DNA from: Desulfosporosinus acidiphilus SJ4
Lineage (GTDB): Bacteria; Bacillota; Desulfitobacteriia; Desulfitobacteriales; Desulfitobacteriaceae
Direction of reading: 5' to 3'
NCBI RefSeq assembly: GCF_000255115.2
Contig: NC_018068.1
Location: 3,567,977 to 3,631,976 of the forward strand
DNA: 64,000 bases
In this document: positions 15,117-23,514 of the stretch, in pieces
Numbering within the stretch: position 1 is the first letter of the stretch
Layout: every line of letters begins with the position of its first letter
Position numbers and translations under genes: made by a program
The notes under the pieces: generated by a model
What the model was told of the DNA's origin: nothing
The model's database searches: none
The model's input: only the letters and a program-made list of their open reading frames with translations

Positions 15117-15698
15117 TTAATTCAAGCGAGCCCAGGTCATCAATTCATAGGGTTGAGAATCGTTGTGACCACCGACCGTAATATTGATTTTTACCATACG
15201 TTCATCATGAGCGTCCGAGGTAAGATTGATCTGTGCAATGTCATCGGCAATTAGATACTTATTGAATTCGTCCTTCAAGTACCATAGGCTGCCTGCGGCT
15301 TTACTCTGATCGTATTCAAAAAATATCTTCGTTGAAGGCGGCGGCTGATCTTCGGAGTCGGGTGTCTGAATAAAGATTAAACAAGGATCGTTATCTCCCT
15401 GCGATTCGGACGCTGCCGCGGCCGCGTTGGCGTATTGATAGATTCCCTGGTTCGTGGAGGTGGATTTAAAATAGGTATAGCAGTTTAACCGAAGTTCATC
15501 TAAGAGCTGCATCATGGCAATCCGTTCTTTTTGTTCTAATTCATTTTGCTTAGAAGCGGAATTATAACCGGATATCTCGGAGTGCATGAACTGAGAAGCA
15601 TACAGCAACAATAAACTAAAAATTGATAGGGCGATCATAACTTCCAGGAGCGTAAACCCTCGGGTGCTGTTCTGAATTGTTCCCTGCCTTTTCATCAT
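15117..15698 (-). CDS. Minor prepilin, PilW-like
   Basis: About 193 residues. A basic leader MMKRQGTIQNSTRG is cut before FTLLEVMIALSIF (Gly-Phe prepilin peptidase site, Glu at +5), followed by the hydrophobic alpha-helix and a globular domain with ELEQKERIAMMQLLDELRLN, typical of PilW/GspJ-type minor pilins. The frame is open from 15713, but the ATG at 15698 has AGGGTGG upstream and overlaps the preceding gene as ATGA, indicating coupled translation. One of three minor prepilins expected to prime assembly beneath the PilX-like tip protein. Confidence 0.82.
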   Translation of the reverse strand: MMKRQGTIQNSTRGFTLLEVMIALSIFSLLLLYASQFMHSEISGYNSASKQNELEQKERIAMMQLLDELRLNCYTYFKSTSTNQGIYQYANAAAAASESQGDNDPCLIFIQTPDSEDQPPPSTKIFFEYDQSKAAGSLWYLKDEFNKYLIADDIAQINLTSDAHDERMVKINITVGGHNDSQPYELMTWARLN

Positions 15699-16087
15699 TG
15701 TTCCACCCTGCAAGTTGTTAGTGTGATAGGATCTGGTGAGTGTGTCGTTGGGGGAACAACAGAAACAGTCACCGTAATAACTTTCATCTGCCCCTGAATA
15801 GGGGCCAGTTCAGTTCCGGAATAATCGCTGGAACTAACCACCACCTGAAAACCAGAGTATTCAGGGCTCCCTGAGTCGTTTCCCTGAATAATTGACTGAT
15901 TTTCAAGCACACGTTCCATTTGACCGGCGGCATAAAAAAGCATCCGTTGCCGAAGCTCATCGTGAGAACGATAGTGATACATCGCTGAGTCACTCTTAAC
16001 GACAAACGTAACACCTATTAGCAAAATGCTGATGGCAAAAACCACCTCAAGGAGGGTCATACCCTCGTCTCCCTTGTGCCTCATCAT
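15695..16087 (-). CDS. Minor prepilin, PilV/GspI-like
   Basis: About 130 residues: leader MMRHKGDEG, then MTLLEVVFAISILLIG (Met replaces the usual Phe at +1, Glu at +5 kept), then a helix with MLFYAAGQMERVLENQ and a C-terminal beta domain ending LTTCRVEQ, as in PilV/GspI proteins. The longer frame from 16117 lacks a ribosome site; CAGGGAG lies seven bases before the ATG at 16087. It overlaps the next prepilin gene by four bases. Confidence 0.8.
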   Translation of the reverse strand: MMRHKGDEGMTLLEVVFAISILLIGVTFVVKSDSAMYHYRSHDELRQRMLFYAAGQMERVLENQSIIQGNDSGSPEYSGFQVVVSSSDYSGTELAPIQGQMKVITVTVSVVPPTTHSPDPITLTTCRVEQ

Positions 16088-16117
16088 AACGTCTCCCTGT
16101 CTTATGCCAGAACGCAA

Positions 16118-16609
16118 TTACCATTGAACTGTAATGTTTCCTGTTTGTATCTCAAGAACGATAACCACTGAACTGCCCGTTCGAACTGCAGATAAGACAA
16201 TATTAATCTTACCGTTGCTGCCCGGTGAGTTTTCCACAAAGCCCCGAGCATCATAAGCCACATAGGGCAGGCCTTTTGCCTTACCGGCATTAATCATTAA
16301 ACCTTGGCTTTCAGCGCCGGAAGCATCAAAGTTCACCCCACTGTCTAAGCTTTGCGCCCCTCCATACTCCTTGTCATCGCCATCAATTACCTCAACACTG
16401 GTTCTGTCCATGGCCAGATAGATTTCTTTCCTCTGATCCAAGGCAAGCTGCTTTGCATATCTCAACTGTCCGATCACCGTCTGGGCAGAAGACTCCAAGT
16501 GATAATAATCCATCACCGCCTGATACTTAGGAAGAGTCACGGTGGCTATTATCCCAATGACCGCCAATACCAACATGATCTCAATCAGAGTGAAGCCGCG
16601 TTCTTTCAT
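16118..16609 (-). CDS. Minor prepilin, FimT/GspH-like
   Basis: 163 residues. Very short leader MKERG, then FTLIEIMLVLAVIGIIATVT with Glu at +5, then QTVIGQLRYAKQLALDQRKE (FimT/GspH signature) and a C-terminal beta domain ending in TGNITVQW. Its ATG overlaps the pilC stop (TAATG), so it is co-translated with pilC. Expected to be a low-abundance component of the tip-priming complex. Confidence 0.85.
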   Translation of the reverse strand: MKERGFTLIEIMLVLAVIGIIATVTLPKYQAVMDYYHLESSAQTVIGQLRYAKQLALDQRKEIYLAMDRTSVEVIDGDDKEYGGAQSLDSGVNFDASGAESQGLMINAGKAKGLPYVAYDARGFVENSPGSNGKINIVLSAVRTGSSVVIVLEIQTGNITVQW

Positions 16610-17823
16610 TATCTGGCACCGCTGACGCCGCTTGCCATATTGAAGATCGGCAAAGCAATGGAAATAATTAACCCACCGGCAAAAATACCGATGATGATGG
16701 TAAAAAGCGGCTCTATTAAAGACACTAGGCGTGTAAGTCCAATCTCGACTCGTTTATCGTAGTGATTGGCAACTTCAAGCATTAATTCCTCCATACGTCC
16801 GGTCTCTTCGCCAATGGACATCATTTGTATAACCAAAGGATCAAAGAACGGTTCCGCCCCAAAAGCCAAGGCCATGGTTTCTCCCCGGATTATTCGCTCT
16901 TTGGCTCTCCCAACAGCCAAACGAGGTACTTCGTTACCCACGATGTTTTCCAGTGACGTTAAAATCGGAACAATGGGCAGCGAGGAATGTAAAAATAAAG
17001 CAAGAGTTCTGCTGAAGCGAGCTATGACAACGTCTTTCATGCTCTTGCCAATAACAGGTACTTGCAGCAGCGAGGAATCCAGGACATAACGATACTTTGG
17101 GATTTTGAACAGCCGGACAATCAAACCCATGATAATCATTGCCATGAGCAAGAGATAAAGTCCGTTGTGACTAAGATAATCTGCTCCATTAATAATCATC
17201 CGAGTTGGAATGGGAAGGGTTTGACCCGTTCCTTTCATTAAATCGGTGATTTCCGGCAGAATAAAGTTGATAAACAGCATGACAAGTCCGATTAAGACAA
17301 TCGTAAGTATGATAGGGTAAATTGAAGCACTGGTCACCTTTTTGCGAATAAAGTTTTCTCGCTCATAATACTCAGCCATACTGACAAGAACAGAATCCAG
17401 ATTCCCGCTTTCTTCACCAACATTGACTAAATTAATCAGCAGCTCCGGTAAAGCTCCCGGGCAGTCTCTCATGGCCATGGATAATGAATCTCCGCGGCTG
17501 ACACTGCGGTGAATGGTACCCACAACCTCTTGAAGACGCTTGTCCTCCACCTGGGCCTGAAGAATCTCCAGACCGCGTACTAAATTGGCCCCCGAACGAA
17601 TCATCATTGCCATTTGCGAACAAAAGGAGGCCAGAGATTCAGCTTTAACTTTATTTTTAAAACTTATTGTCAGCAATCGGCTAATCCCAGATACCTTCTC
17701 TAGGGAGATCACCTGCCAATGATTTTCGAGCATTTGCCGTTTCGCGGTTTCAAGATCAACTGCATCCAAGACACCGTTCTGCACGCGCATTTCTTCATTA
17801 ATAATTCGATAGCGAAATTGCAT
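16609..17823 (-). CDS. pilC: Type IV pilus inner-membrane platform protein PilC (GspF family)
   Basis: 404 residues with two repeated GspF (T2SSF) domains, about 65-190 and 270-395, each with a cytoplasmic helical bundle (FCSQMAMMIRSGANLVRGLE; FSRTLALFLHSSLPIVPILT) and membrane helices, plus the NVGEESGNL / SIGEETGRM motifs that recur in the two halves. PilC sits in the membrane and couples PilB's ATPase movement to pilin insertion. Twenty bases separate it from pilB. Confidence 0.93.
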   Translation of the reverse strand: MQFRYRIINEEMRVQNGVLDAVDLETAKRQMLENHWQVISLEKVSGISRLLTISFKNKVKAESLASFCSQMAMMIRSGANLVRGLEILQAQVEDKRLQEVVGTIHRSVSRGDSLSMAMRDCPGALPELLINLVNVGEESGNLDSVLVSMAEYYERENFIRKKVTSASIYPIILTIVLIGLVMLFINFILPEITDLMKGTGQTLPIPTRMIINGADYLSHNGLYLLLMAMIIMGLIVRLFKIPKYRYVLDSSLLQVPVIGKSMKDVVIARFSRTLALFLHSSLPIVPILTSLENIVGNEVPRLAVGRAKERIIRGETMALAFGAEPFFDPLVIQMMSIGEETGRMEELMLEVANHYDKRVEIGLTRLVSLIEPLFTIIIGIFAGGLIISIALPIFNMASGVSGAR

Positions 17824-17842
17824 TTCTGCTGTTCACCTCAGC

Positions 17843-19558
17843 CTATTCGTTTACATAAGCAACTCTCAGGAGCTCATCGACGGTGGTAACGCCTTCTAAA
17901 ACCAACCGTGATGCAGCTTGCTTAAGCGGCTTCATTCCATGAGCAAGGGCATAAGCCCTTAATTCATCCGCAGTTGCTCTCCGGTCAATGAGCTGACGAT
18001 GCCCAGCTGTAAGCTGCATTATTTCAAAAACCGCGATTCTTCCTTTATAGCCGCTTTTATTGCAATAGGGGCAGCCCTTTCCCTTCTTTAAGAGAATCCG
18101 GTTCTCAGGGGGAATCTCAAGCAGGGTATGTTCTAAAGGTCCCGCTTCATACTCCATGGCACATTGCTGGCAGATGCGCCGCACCAATCTTTGGGAAATA
18201 ATTCCCAAAACCGAAGCAGAGATTAGAAACGGCTCAATCTCCATATCCATAAGACGAGCGATAGAACTTGCAGCGTCATTGGTATGAATCGTGGATAACA
18301 CAAAATGTCCTGTTAAGGCTGAGCGCACAGCAATTTGGGCTGTCTCATTGTCCCGCATCTCTCCCACCATAATCACATCCGGATCTTGCCTTAAGATAGA
18401 GCGTAATCCTGTGGCAAAGGTAAGTCCGGCTTTCGGGTTAACCTGAATTTGGTTGACTCCCCTAAAGTTAAACTCCACCGGGTCTTCCAGAGTCACCAGG
18501 TTTTTTTCCGGGACATTCAGTTCTTTCAGAACCGTATAAAGCGTCGTAGTTTTTCCGCTTCCCGTCGGACCGGTAACCAGGACGATGCCGGAAGGTTTGG
18601 AGATTAAACTTTCAAAGAGGTTTAAATCGCTTCCGCTAAGCCCCAGAGCTTCTTTATCCAGGATAACACTTGATTTGTCCAAAATACGCAGGACAACTTT
18701 TTCGCCATACATGGTTGGTGTTGTGGATACCCGAAGATCAATCATCTTCTCCCCGACCAGATAGGAAATCCGGCCATCCTGCGGTAAACGACGCTCCGTA
18801 ATGTTTAGGTCCGCCATAATTTTTACCCGGCTGACCACCGGATTGGCCATACTGATAGGAGTAAGCATAATCTCCCGCAGCACGCCATCAATTCGAAAAC
18901 GCACTCTCAGTTCTTCTTCAATCGGCTCAATATGGATATCACTGGCCTGATTGTTGACTGCGTTCTCGATAATTGTATTGAGAAATTTGACAATAGGAGT
19001 TGATTCCTCATCTATGATTTCTCCCTCAATAGCGTTTAGTGAGGCCAAAGTTGAGGTCATCGCCATAGACGTTACTCCCATTTTCTTGGCATATTCCCGA
19101 GCAGCCTTTTCCGCTCCGCTCCGTCCATAGAAACGATCAATGGCCAGAAGGATATCTGCCTTTTTGGCCAAACAAGGCTTAACAGCCATACCTGCCGCCA
19201 AACGTAAATCATCTAAGGCAAAATAATCGGTGGGATCACTCATCGCCACCAATAACTGTCCATTTTCTAGTTCTACAGGTAAAACGCCATATTTTCGGAC
19301 AACGTTTTCCGGGAGCGCCTTAAGCACCTGTTCCGGCACGGCCAAGCGGTTCAAATCTATGGAAGGCAGCCCCAATTGACTTTGCATGGTCCGCAGAATT
19401 TCCTCTTCCATGACAAGACCCTGTTTAATTAACACTTCACCAAGACGAAGACCCAAGGTCTTCTGCAAAGCTAAAGCCTCATCTAGTTGAGTCGGTGAAA
19501 TTGCCCCACCTGTTACGAGAATTTCTCCGAGACGTTTGCGATCCTGTCGTAGGGACAA
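17843..19558 (-). CDS. pilB: Type IV pilus extension ATPase PilB (GspE family)
   Basis: 571 residues. The N-terminal MshEN domain (about 8-150) has two motifs of the type that can bind c-di-GMP (RKRLGEILVTGGAISPTQL; LRLGEVLIKQGLVMEEEIL). The ATPase domain has GPTGSGKTTTLYT (Walker A), VTLEDPVEF (Asp box), DPDVIMVGEMRDNETA (Walker B) and STIHTNDA (His box), followed by a four-Cys zinc site (CQQC ... CPYC). TTG start at 19558; GGAGG is separated from it by a run of eight C, so spacing depends on a homopolymer. An intrinsic terminator (19597-19624) lies between the upstream pilin and this gene. No pilT retraction ATPase is in the window. Confidence 0.94.
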   Translation of the reverse strand: MSLRQDRKRLGEILVTGGAISPTQLDEALALQKTLGLRLGEVLIKQGLVMEEEILRTMQSQLGLPSIDLNRLAVPEQVLKALPENVVRKYGVLPVELENGQLLVAMSDPTDYFALDDLRLAAGMAVKPCLAKKADILLAIDRFYGRSGAEKAAREYAKKMGVTSMAMTSTLASLNAIEGEIIDEESTPIVKFLNTIIENAVNNQASDIHIEPIEEELRVRFRIDGVLREIMLTPISMANPVVSRVKIMADLNITERRLPQDGRISYLVGEKMIDLRVSTTPTMYGEKVVLRILDKSSVILDKEALGLSGSDLNLFESLISKPSGIVLVTGPTGSGKTTTLYTVLKELNVPEKNLVTLEDPVEFNFRGVNQIQVNPKAGLTFATGLRSILRQDPDVIMVGEMRDNETAQIAVRSALTGHFVLSTIHTNDAASSIARLMDMEIEPFLISASVLGIISQRLVRRICQQCAMEYEAGPLEHTLLEIPPENRILLKKGKGCPYCNKSGYKGRIAVFEIMQLTAGHRQLIDRRATADELRAYALAHGMKPLKQAASRLVLEGVTTVDELLRVAYVNE

Positions 19559-19596
19559 GGGGGGGGCCTCCTTTCTTGGACTTAAAAGAAGATAGT

Positions 19597-19624
19597 AAAA
19601 GGGTGTTTAGATAAACACCCTTTT
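19597..19624 (-). terminator. Intrinsic terminator between the pilin gene and pilB
   Basis: Perfect 12-bp stem AAAAGGGTGTTT/AAACACCCTTTT with a four-base loop and a short U-run on the minus strand. Partial read-through here would keep the major pilin far more abundant than the assembly machinery. Confidence 0.75.
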
Positions 19625-19646
19625 CTAAAACAACCTAATATTTATC

Positions 19647-20105
19647 CTATGGCTTAATAGTTATTGTCTTATAGACGATGCCCTTACTATCTAAAGCCGT
19701 TATATTTACCTGAGATACATAACCACTAGAACCCATGGTTGTGTTTAAATACACCTCACCAGGTACAGATGGTCCAACTCCGTCTGTACTGGGTATTGCA
19801 ATATTATTATTCTCAAACGGATTTTGCATCTTGTCAGTGGGATCAGTTATAAGAGCATTGTAAACTTCACTTGCAATGGTGCTTGCATCATGGCCAGATG
19901 TAGTATTCCAATCGCTTATTCTCGATTGCACATATCCTTGCACCATTCTTAAATTAGTATCTAAACCAGTTGTTCTCGCCTGAGTCTTAACCGTCCCCAC
20001 TTTAGGTACCAACACAATGGCCAAAATCCCAATCACCGCAATAACAATCATAAGTTCGATGAGCGTAAAACCTTCATCATTTCCGCGCTTGATCATCTTT
20101 TTCAA
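19647..20105 (-). CDS. Type IV pilin (probable major pilin)
   Basis: About 153 residues. A basic leader MKKMIKRGNDEG is cut before FTLIELMIVIAVIGILAIVL (Glu at +5), followed by a C-terminal domain of about 115 residues with few Cys and a Gly/Ser-rich beta part (GEVYLNTTMGSSGYVSQVNI). The frame is open to 20135, but a TTG at 20105 has AAAGGG nine bases upstream, while the first ATG has nothing close. It is the first gene of the pilus cluster, has its own promoter (20183-20212), and is followed by a terminator, as expected for a major subunit. Confidence 0.82.
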   Translation of the reverse strand: MKKMIKRGNDEGFTLIELMIVIAVIGILAIVLVPKVGTVKTQARTTGLDTNLRMVQGYVQSRISDWNTTSGHDASTIASEVYNALITDPTDKMQNPFENNNIAIPSTDGVGPSVPGEVYLNTTMGSSGYVSQVNITALDSKGIVYKTITIKP

Positions 20106-20182
20106 CTTATTCATCCCTTTCTTGCATTTTTTCATTAAGGAAATATAAGTCCTTCGCCCTATTGACTTGTCTCATATAAGCA

Positions 20183-20212
20183 ATATTAAACGTTTACCTT
20201 ATTAGCCGTCAA
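20183..20212 (-). promoter_or_regulatory. Putative promoter of the pilin/pilus cluster
   Basis: Minus-strand TTGACG (20207-20212), 18-base spacer, TAATAT (20183-20188), in the 199-base gap before the pilin gene. No c-di-GMP riboswitch fold was recognised in this leader. Confidence 0.45.
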
Positions 20213-20304
20213 CAGGATAAATTGTATAATATTAGAAAAAATACATTGTTATTCGACAAATAAATTTAAGGAAATATAAAAACTAACATAATTATCAGAG
20301 GACT

Positions 20305-22671
20305 TTAGCTTAAAAGACCAATTCCTATTAGTTTTCTTAATTTTCCTTCGCTGCTCTTTAACTGGGGCTGACTTTGTACGGCAAGGTGAATATCTCTGGA
20401 ACCCTCCGCTTTATTCCCCCCCTGTTCCTTAATGATTCCTTCAAGCAGTAGGGCTGCACAGCCGTATTCCCTGTCAAAACGAATCATTTCCAGTTCATTA
20501 ATGGCTAACGTTCTTTGCCCCAGGAGGCTTAATGCTTCAGCATGGTAAATCCATAAACGTGGCGTAACCGCCACCATTGGCCCGGAACGCCGCATTCGCT
20601 GCTGTTGATCGGTTCGTTGAGCAAAACGAGTATTAATTTGGCCGGGTAAGCTTTGGACTTGTTCCAGGACTTGTACTGCTTCCTGCTTATTTCCGTTCTC
20701 AAGAAGCTGTTCCGCATAGTCCAAGGCATATTGAGCTCTTTCTTCATATCCCTGGGAATAAAGATATGACAGTTCCTGACATTTTATAGCTTCTTGATAA
20801 GCTCTTTCCGGATACCCCGTAAAAGAATAGACTCTTGCCGCTGCACTGCGCAGAGTCGGATCGGTAGAATTCAATGAAGTGGCCTGTTGGACATGCTGTG
20901 CAGCCAGACGAATCAGGCCTTGGTTGTGATCTGCAGATCCTTCCGCCAGCTCTGCCTGAGCTAAATTGGCGTAAACACTTGACTGGAAGGGAAAATAGTT
21001 CAGAGCCGTTTGGCTTTCTTGAATGGTGGCTATATAAGACCCGGCCCTGAGAGAATCGGCAGCTAGAGCAGCCTGGCGTGTCCCTTCCTTCATATTAATA
21101 CTTCCTGAGACCAGGGCGGCTCCCAACAGAATCATCAGCGCCGTAACTCCGCGGACAAACTTCGGCGAATAACGGAAGTTCTGAGAAACAAGTTTCTTAC
21201 CGTGAGTCTCTTGCTCCACTGACAAAGCAAGATCCTCATTCTTCTCATCGCAACCCAGCACTGCCATCAAAATTACCATTGCAAAAAAGATAGCACTTTC
21301 GGAAAGATCAAAATCCATCAAACTATGCAGGAAGATGCCGATGACCGAAATTCCCAGCAAATAATTCCAATCATTGGCTCGCTCTCGCCATGTTTTTAGC
21401 CAGCGCCTAAGAAAGCCCAGCCAGATCAGAGAGTAGAACAATAATCCGGGAATCCCCGCTTCCACTAGGATTTTAATAGGTTCGTCATGAGTTTCTTTCG
21501 AAGAATATAAATAACTTTGATAACCTTTATATGCGACAACCCAGCCGTTTCCCCCAAACCCAAAGATCGGCCGCTCCCTAACCATTTTGAGAGCATCGTG
21601 ATAAAACGCGAATCGTTCCTGTAAATTATGATCCTGGGGATCTATAGATTGGATTTTAGTCACTATGGTATTGGACCCTCTGCCTTCACCCCAGGCGGGC
21701 GCGATTAAAGGCAGTGTTCCAAGGACTAATATCCCCAAAATAACGATGATTCCCGCAGTTCTAATTTCTCTACCCGGCACACGTCCCCTTATTCCCTGCT
21801 CAAGCCATACGATAAACCATATACCCATCAATCCGATACAAGGCCATACAAGTACGGAGAGAGATTTCATATTACCCGCCCAGGCAATCTGAGTCCAATT
21901 ATCCACAGCGCCCCACAAACCAAGAGCCAGCAGCATAAGTAGGAACCTATCCTTTTTCCGAAACGATAAAAGAACGAGCAAGAGCACCGGCAAAAATAGA
22001 ACATAAGCTCCGCGAGACTGAGAAGCAACTAAGCCCAAAAGATTCAGATACAATAAACTTGCGGCCAGATATCGCTGCCATCCGGGCTTTGCTTCCCGAA
22101 AAAGCAATATGCAGACAGGAATAACCATCAGCATATAGCCGCCTAACGCATTATGATATTGAAACGTTGAGCTCAGGATTGCGCCCCAACTTCCGGCAAC
22201 CTGGGGAAGGCCAATGCTGGAGCCGATTCCGACACAAGTCACCAAAGCTCCTGTTAGGGCAAAAATCCAAACACCTACCTTAATGGCATCCTTGGTGAGC
22301 AGCTGAACTGATGCATAGTATAGACTTAGGTAACCAAGGATACGCATTGCGGCTAATATTGCATCTCCAATACTGGCTGCCGAAGGAATACATACTAAGT
22401 ACCATAATGCTAAACCTGTAAATCCAAGATCCATCAAGTTCAAAGAAAAGGGGAAGCTTTCTCTGGAAAAAAAACGTCTTAAAGCAGTGACTCCTGAAAT
22501 GATACCTATGATTATTAGAAAATTGAAACAGTCATCGTTAAAATAAAGTCCTCGAAAAAATGGGGACAAAAAAAGAACGATCCCTATCCCAAGCTGCAGC
22601 CAGACCCGCAAGCCGAATCGTTTTTTTAGATGATTATTCTGTATTTGATACTCCATATCTATTACAACCAA
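20305..22671 (-). CDS. O-antigen ligase/polymerase-like membrane protein with C-terminal TPR region
   Basis: 788 residues. About 12-14 membrane segments fill residues 20-520, with the Wzy_C/O-antigen ligase core around YASVQLLTKD, YHNALGGYMLMVIPVC and a large external loop carrying FAFYHDALKMVRERPIFGFG and then KETHDEPIKILVEAGIPGLL, the family's glycan-transfer loop. The C-terminal third (about 540-780) is helical and TPR-like. These enzymes ligate or polymerise lipid-linked glycans. Lying between two pilin genes, it may glycosylate pilin like PilO/PglL-type transferases; otherwise it could build a surface polysaccharide. The start is uncertain: TTG at 22671 and ATG at 22656 both have poorly spaced ribosome sites. 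Confidence 0.8.
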   Translation of the reverse strand: MVVIDMEYQIQNNHLKKRFGLRVWLQLGIGIVLFLSPFFRGLYFNDDCFNFLIIIGIISGVTALRRFFSRESFPFSLNLMDLGFTGLALWYLVCIPSAASIGDAILAAMRILGYLSLYYASVQLLTKDAIKVGVWIFALTGALVTCVGIGSSIGLPQVAGSWGAILSSTFQYHNALGGYMLMVIPVCILLFREAKPGWQRYLAASLLYLNLLGLVASQSRGAYVLFLPVLLLVLLSFRKKDRFLLMLLALGLWGAVDNWTQIAWAGNMKSLSVLVWPCIGLMGIWFIVWLEQGIRGRVPGREIRTAGIIVILGILVLGTLPLIAPAWGEGRGSNTIVTKIQSIDPQDHNLQERFAFYHDALKMVRERPIFGFGGNGWVVAYKGYQSYLYSSKETHDEPIKILVEAGIPGLLFYSLIWLGFLRRWLKTWRERANDWNYLLGISVIGIFLHSLMDFDLSESAIFFAMVILMAVLGCDEKNEDLALSVEQETHGKKLVSQNFRYSPKFVRGVTALMILLGAALVSGSINMKEGTRQAALAADSLRAGSYIATIQESQTALNYFPFQSSVYANLAQAELAEGSADHNQGLIRLAAQHVQQATSLNSTDPTLRSAAARVYSFTGYPERAYQEAIKCQELSYLYSQGYEERAQYALDYAEQLLENGNKQEAVQVLEQVQSLPGQINTRFAQRTDQQQRMRRSGPMVAVTPRLWIYHAEALSLLGQRTLAINELEMIRFDREYGCAALLLEGIIKEQGGNKAEGSRDIHLAVQSQPQLKSSEGKLRKLIGIGLLS

Positions 22672-22729
22672 CTCCTACAGTTAAGCAATAACTAAGCAAT
22701 GGCCTTCTGGGCCTTGTTTTGCTTTAAGT

Positions 22730-23191
22730 TTAGCGCTCTACTTTTGTTTGAAGATCCTCAATAGACTTTCCGTTTTCATCGATGGCAAAAACATCAGCAC
22801 TGTGGTCAGCATGGGAATAGACTACAACCGCTCCATTATAGTTTGGGTTATCATCCCAGGTAGTTTCTTCAGAATCGAAAACATATACTGCTTTGGTGCT
22901 TGTTTGATCGAGAGAGTCAAGTGTGTCGACTCCTTTTTCATTAGTTATAGGATTAGCCATATTGGCCATGGTTGCATTTAAATCATCAGAAATATCGTCC
23001 TTTGACGGCATACCTGAGATTGCTATTACAACAGATCTGACATTCGTTTCAATACCTGTTACCTTAGCGGCTGTTTTGACCTCCCCGAAGTGAGGAATTA
23101 AGGCTAAGGCCAAAATCCCAATAATCGCGATCACTATCATAAGTTCAATGAGTGTAAACCCATCATCTCTATGTAATTTAATCACCGTCAT
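22730..23191 (-). CDS. Second type IV pilin
   Basis: 153 residues: leader MTVIKLHRDDG, then FTLIELMIVIAIIGILALAL (Glu at +5), IPHFGEVKTAAKVTGIETNV, and an acidic C-terminal domain with two DDN/DHSADVF-type segments. AAAGGGG lies eight bases before the ATG. It shares its helix and the PHFGEVKTAAKVTG/PKVGTVKTQARTTG segment with the pilin at 19647, so the two are paralogues; the acidic C-terminal part differs fully. Its gene is 58 bases upstream of the ligase-like gene, suggesting co-transcription and perhaps co-function. Confidence 0.85.
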   Translation of the reverse strand: MTVIKLHRDDGFTLIELMIVIAIIGILALALIPHFGEVKTAAKVTGIETNVRSVVIAISGMPSKDDISDDLNATMANMANPITNEKGVDTLDSLDQTSTKAVYVFDSEETTWDDNPNYNGAVVVYSHADHSADVFAIDENGKSIEDLQTKVER

Positions 23192-23514
23192 ATATCGCCC
23201 CTTTATTCACATAAAAATGTTTCTAATAACATTTAATTTCCCTTGAAAGATAATTTCCATCTTCAGTTTGCACATTTTAATATATCCTCATCATTATACC
23301 AGAAATTGAAATTCATACCATTGCTAATCTTCTAAACAGCAATTTTTTTAGCATAACATGATTAATAACTTTCGAATGGTGTTCTCCGCTATCCCCTATT
23401 CGTTAAGTTTCTTAGCCTTTTGCCATTGAACAACGCAATCCTGAAATTTCATTTATTTAATAAAAAGGATTTTTATTATAGATAGAGAAATTATTGGTAA
23501 AGGAGGGTGAAGAA
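23192..23514. other. Divergent intergenic region, AT-rich
   Basis: About 320 bases between two divergently transcribed genes. It must hold both promoters, but I see no confident -35/-10 pair, riboswitch or long repeat. Confidence 0.4.

Noticed and set aside
20136-20304. c-di-GMP riboswitch upstream of the pilin gene
   Set aside because: PilB has c-di-GMP-type MshEN motifs, so one was sought, but neither class I nor class II conserved loops are visible in the leader.
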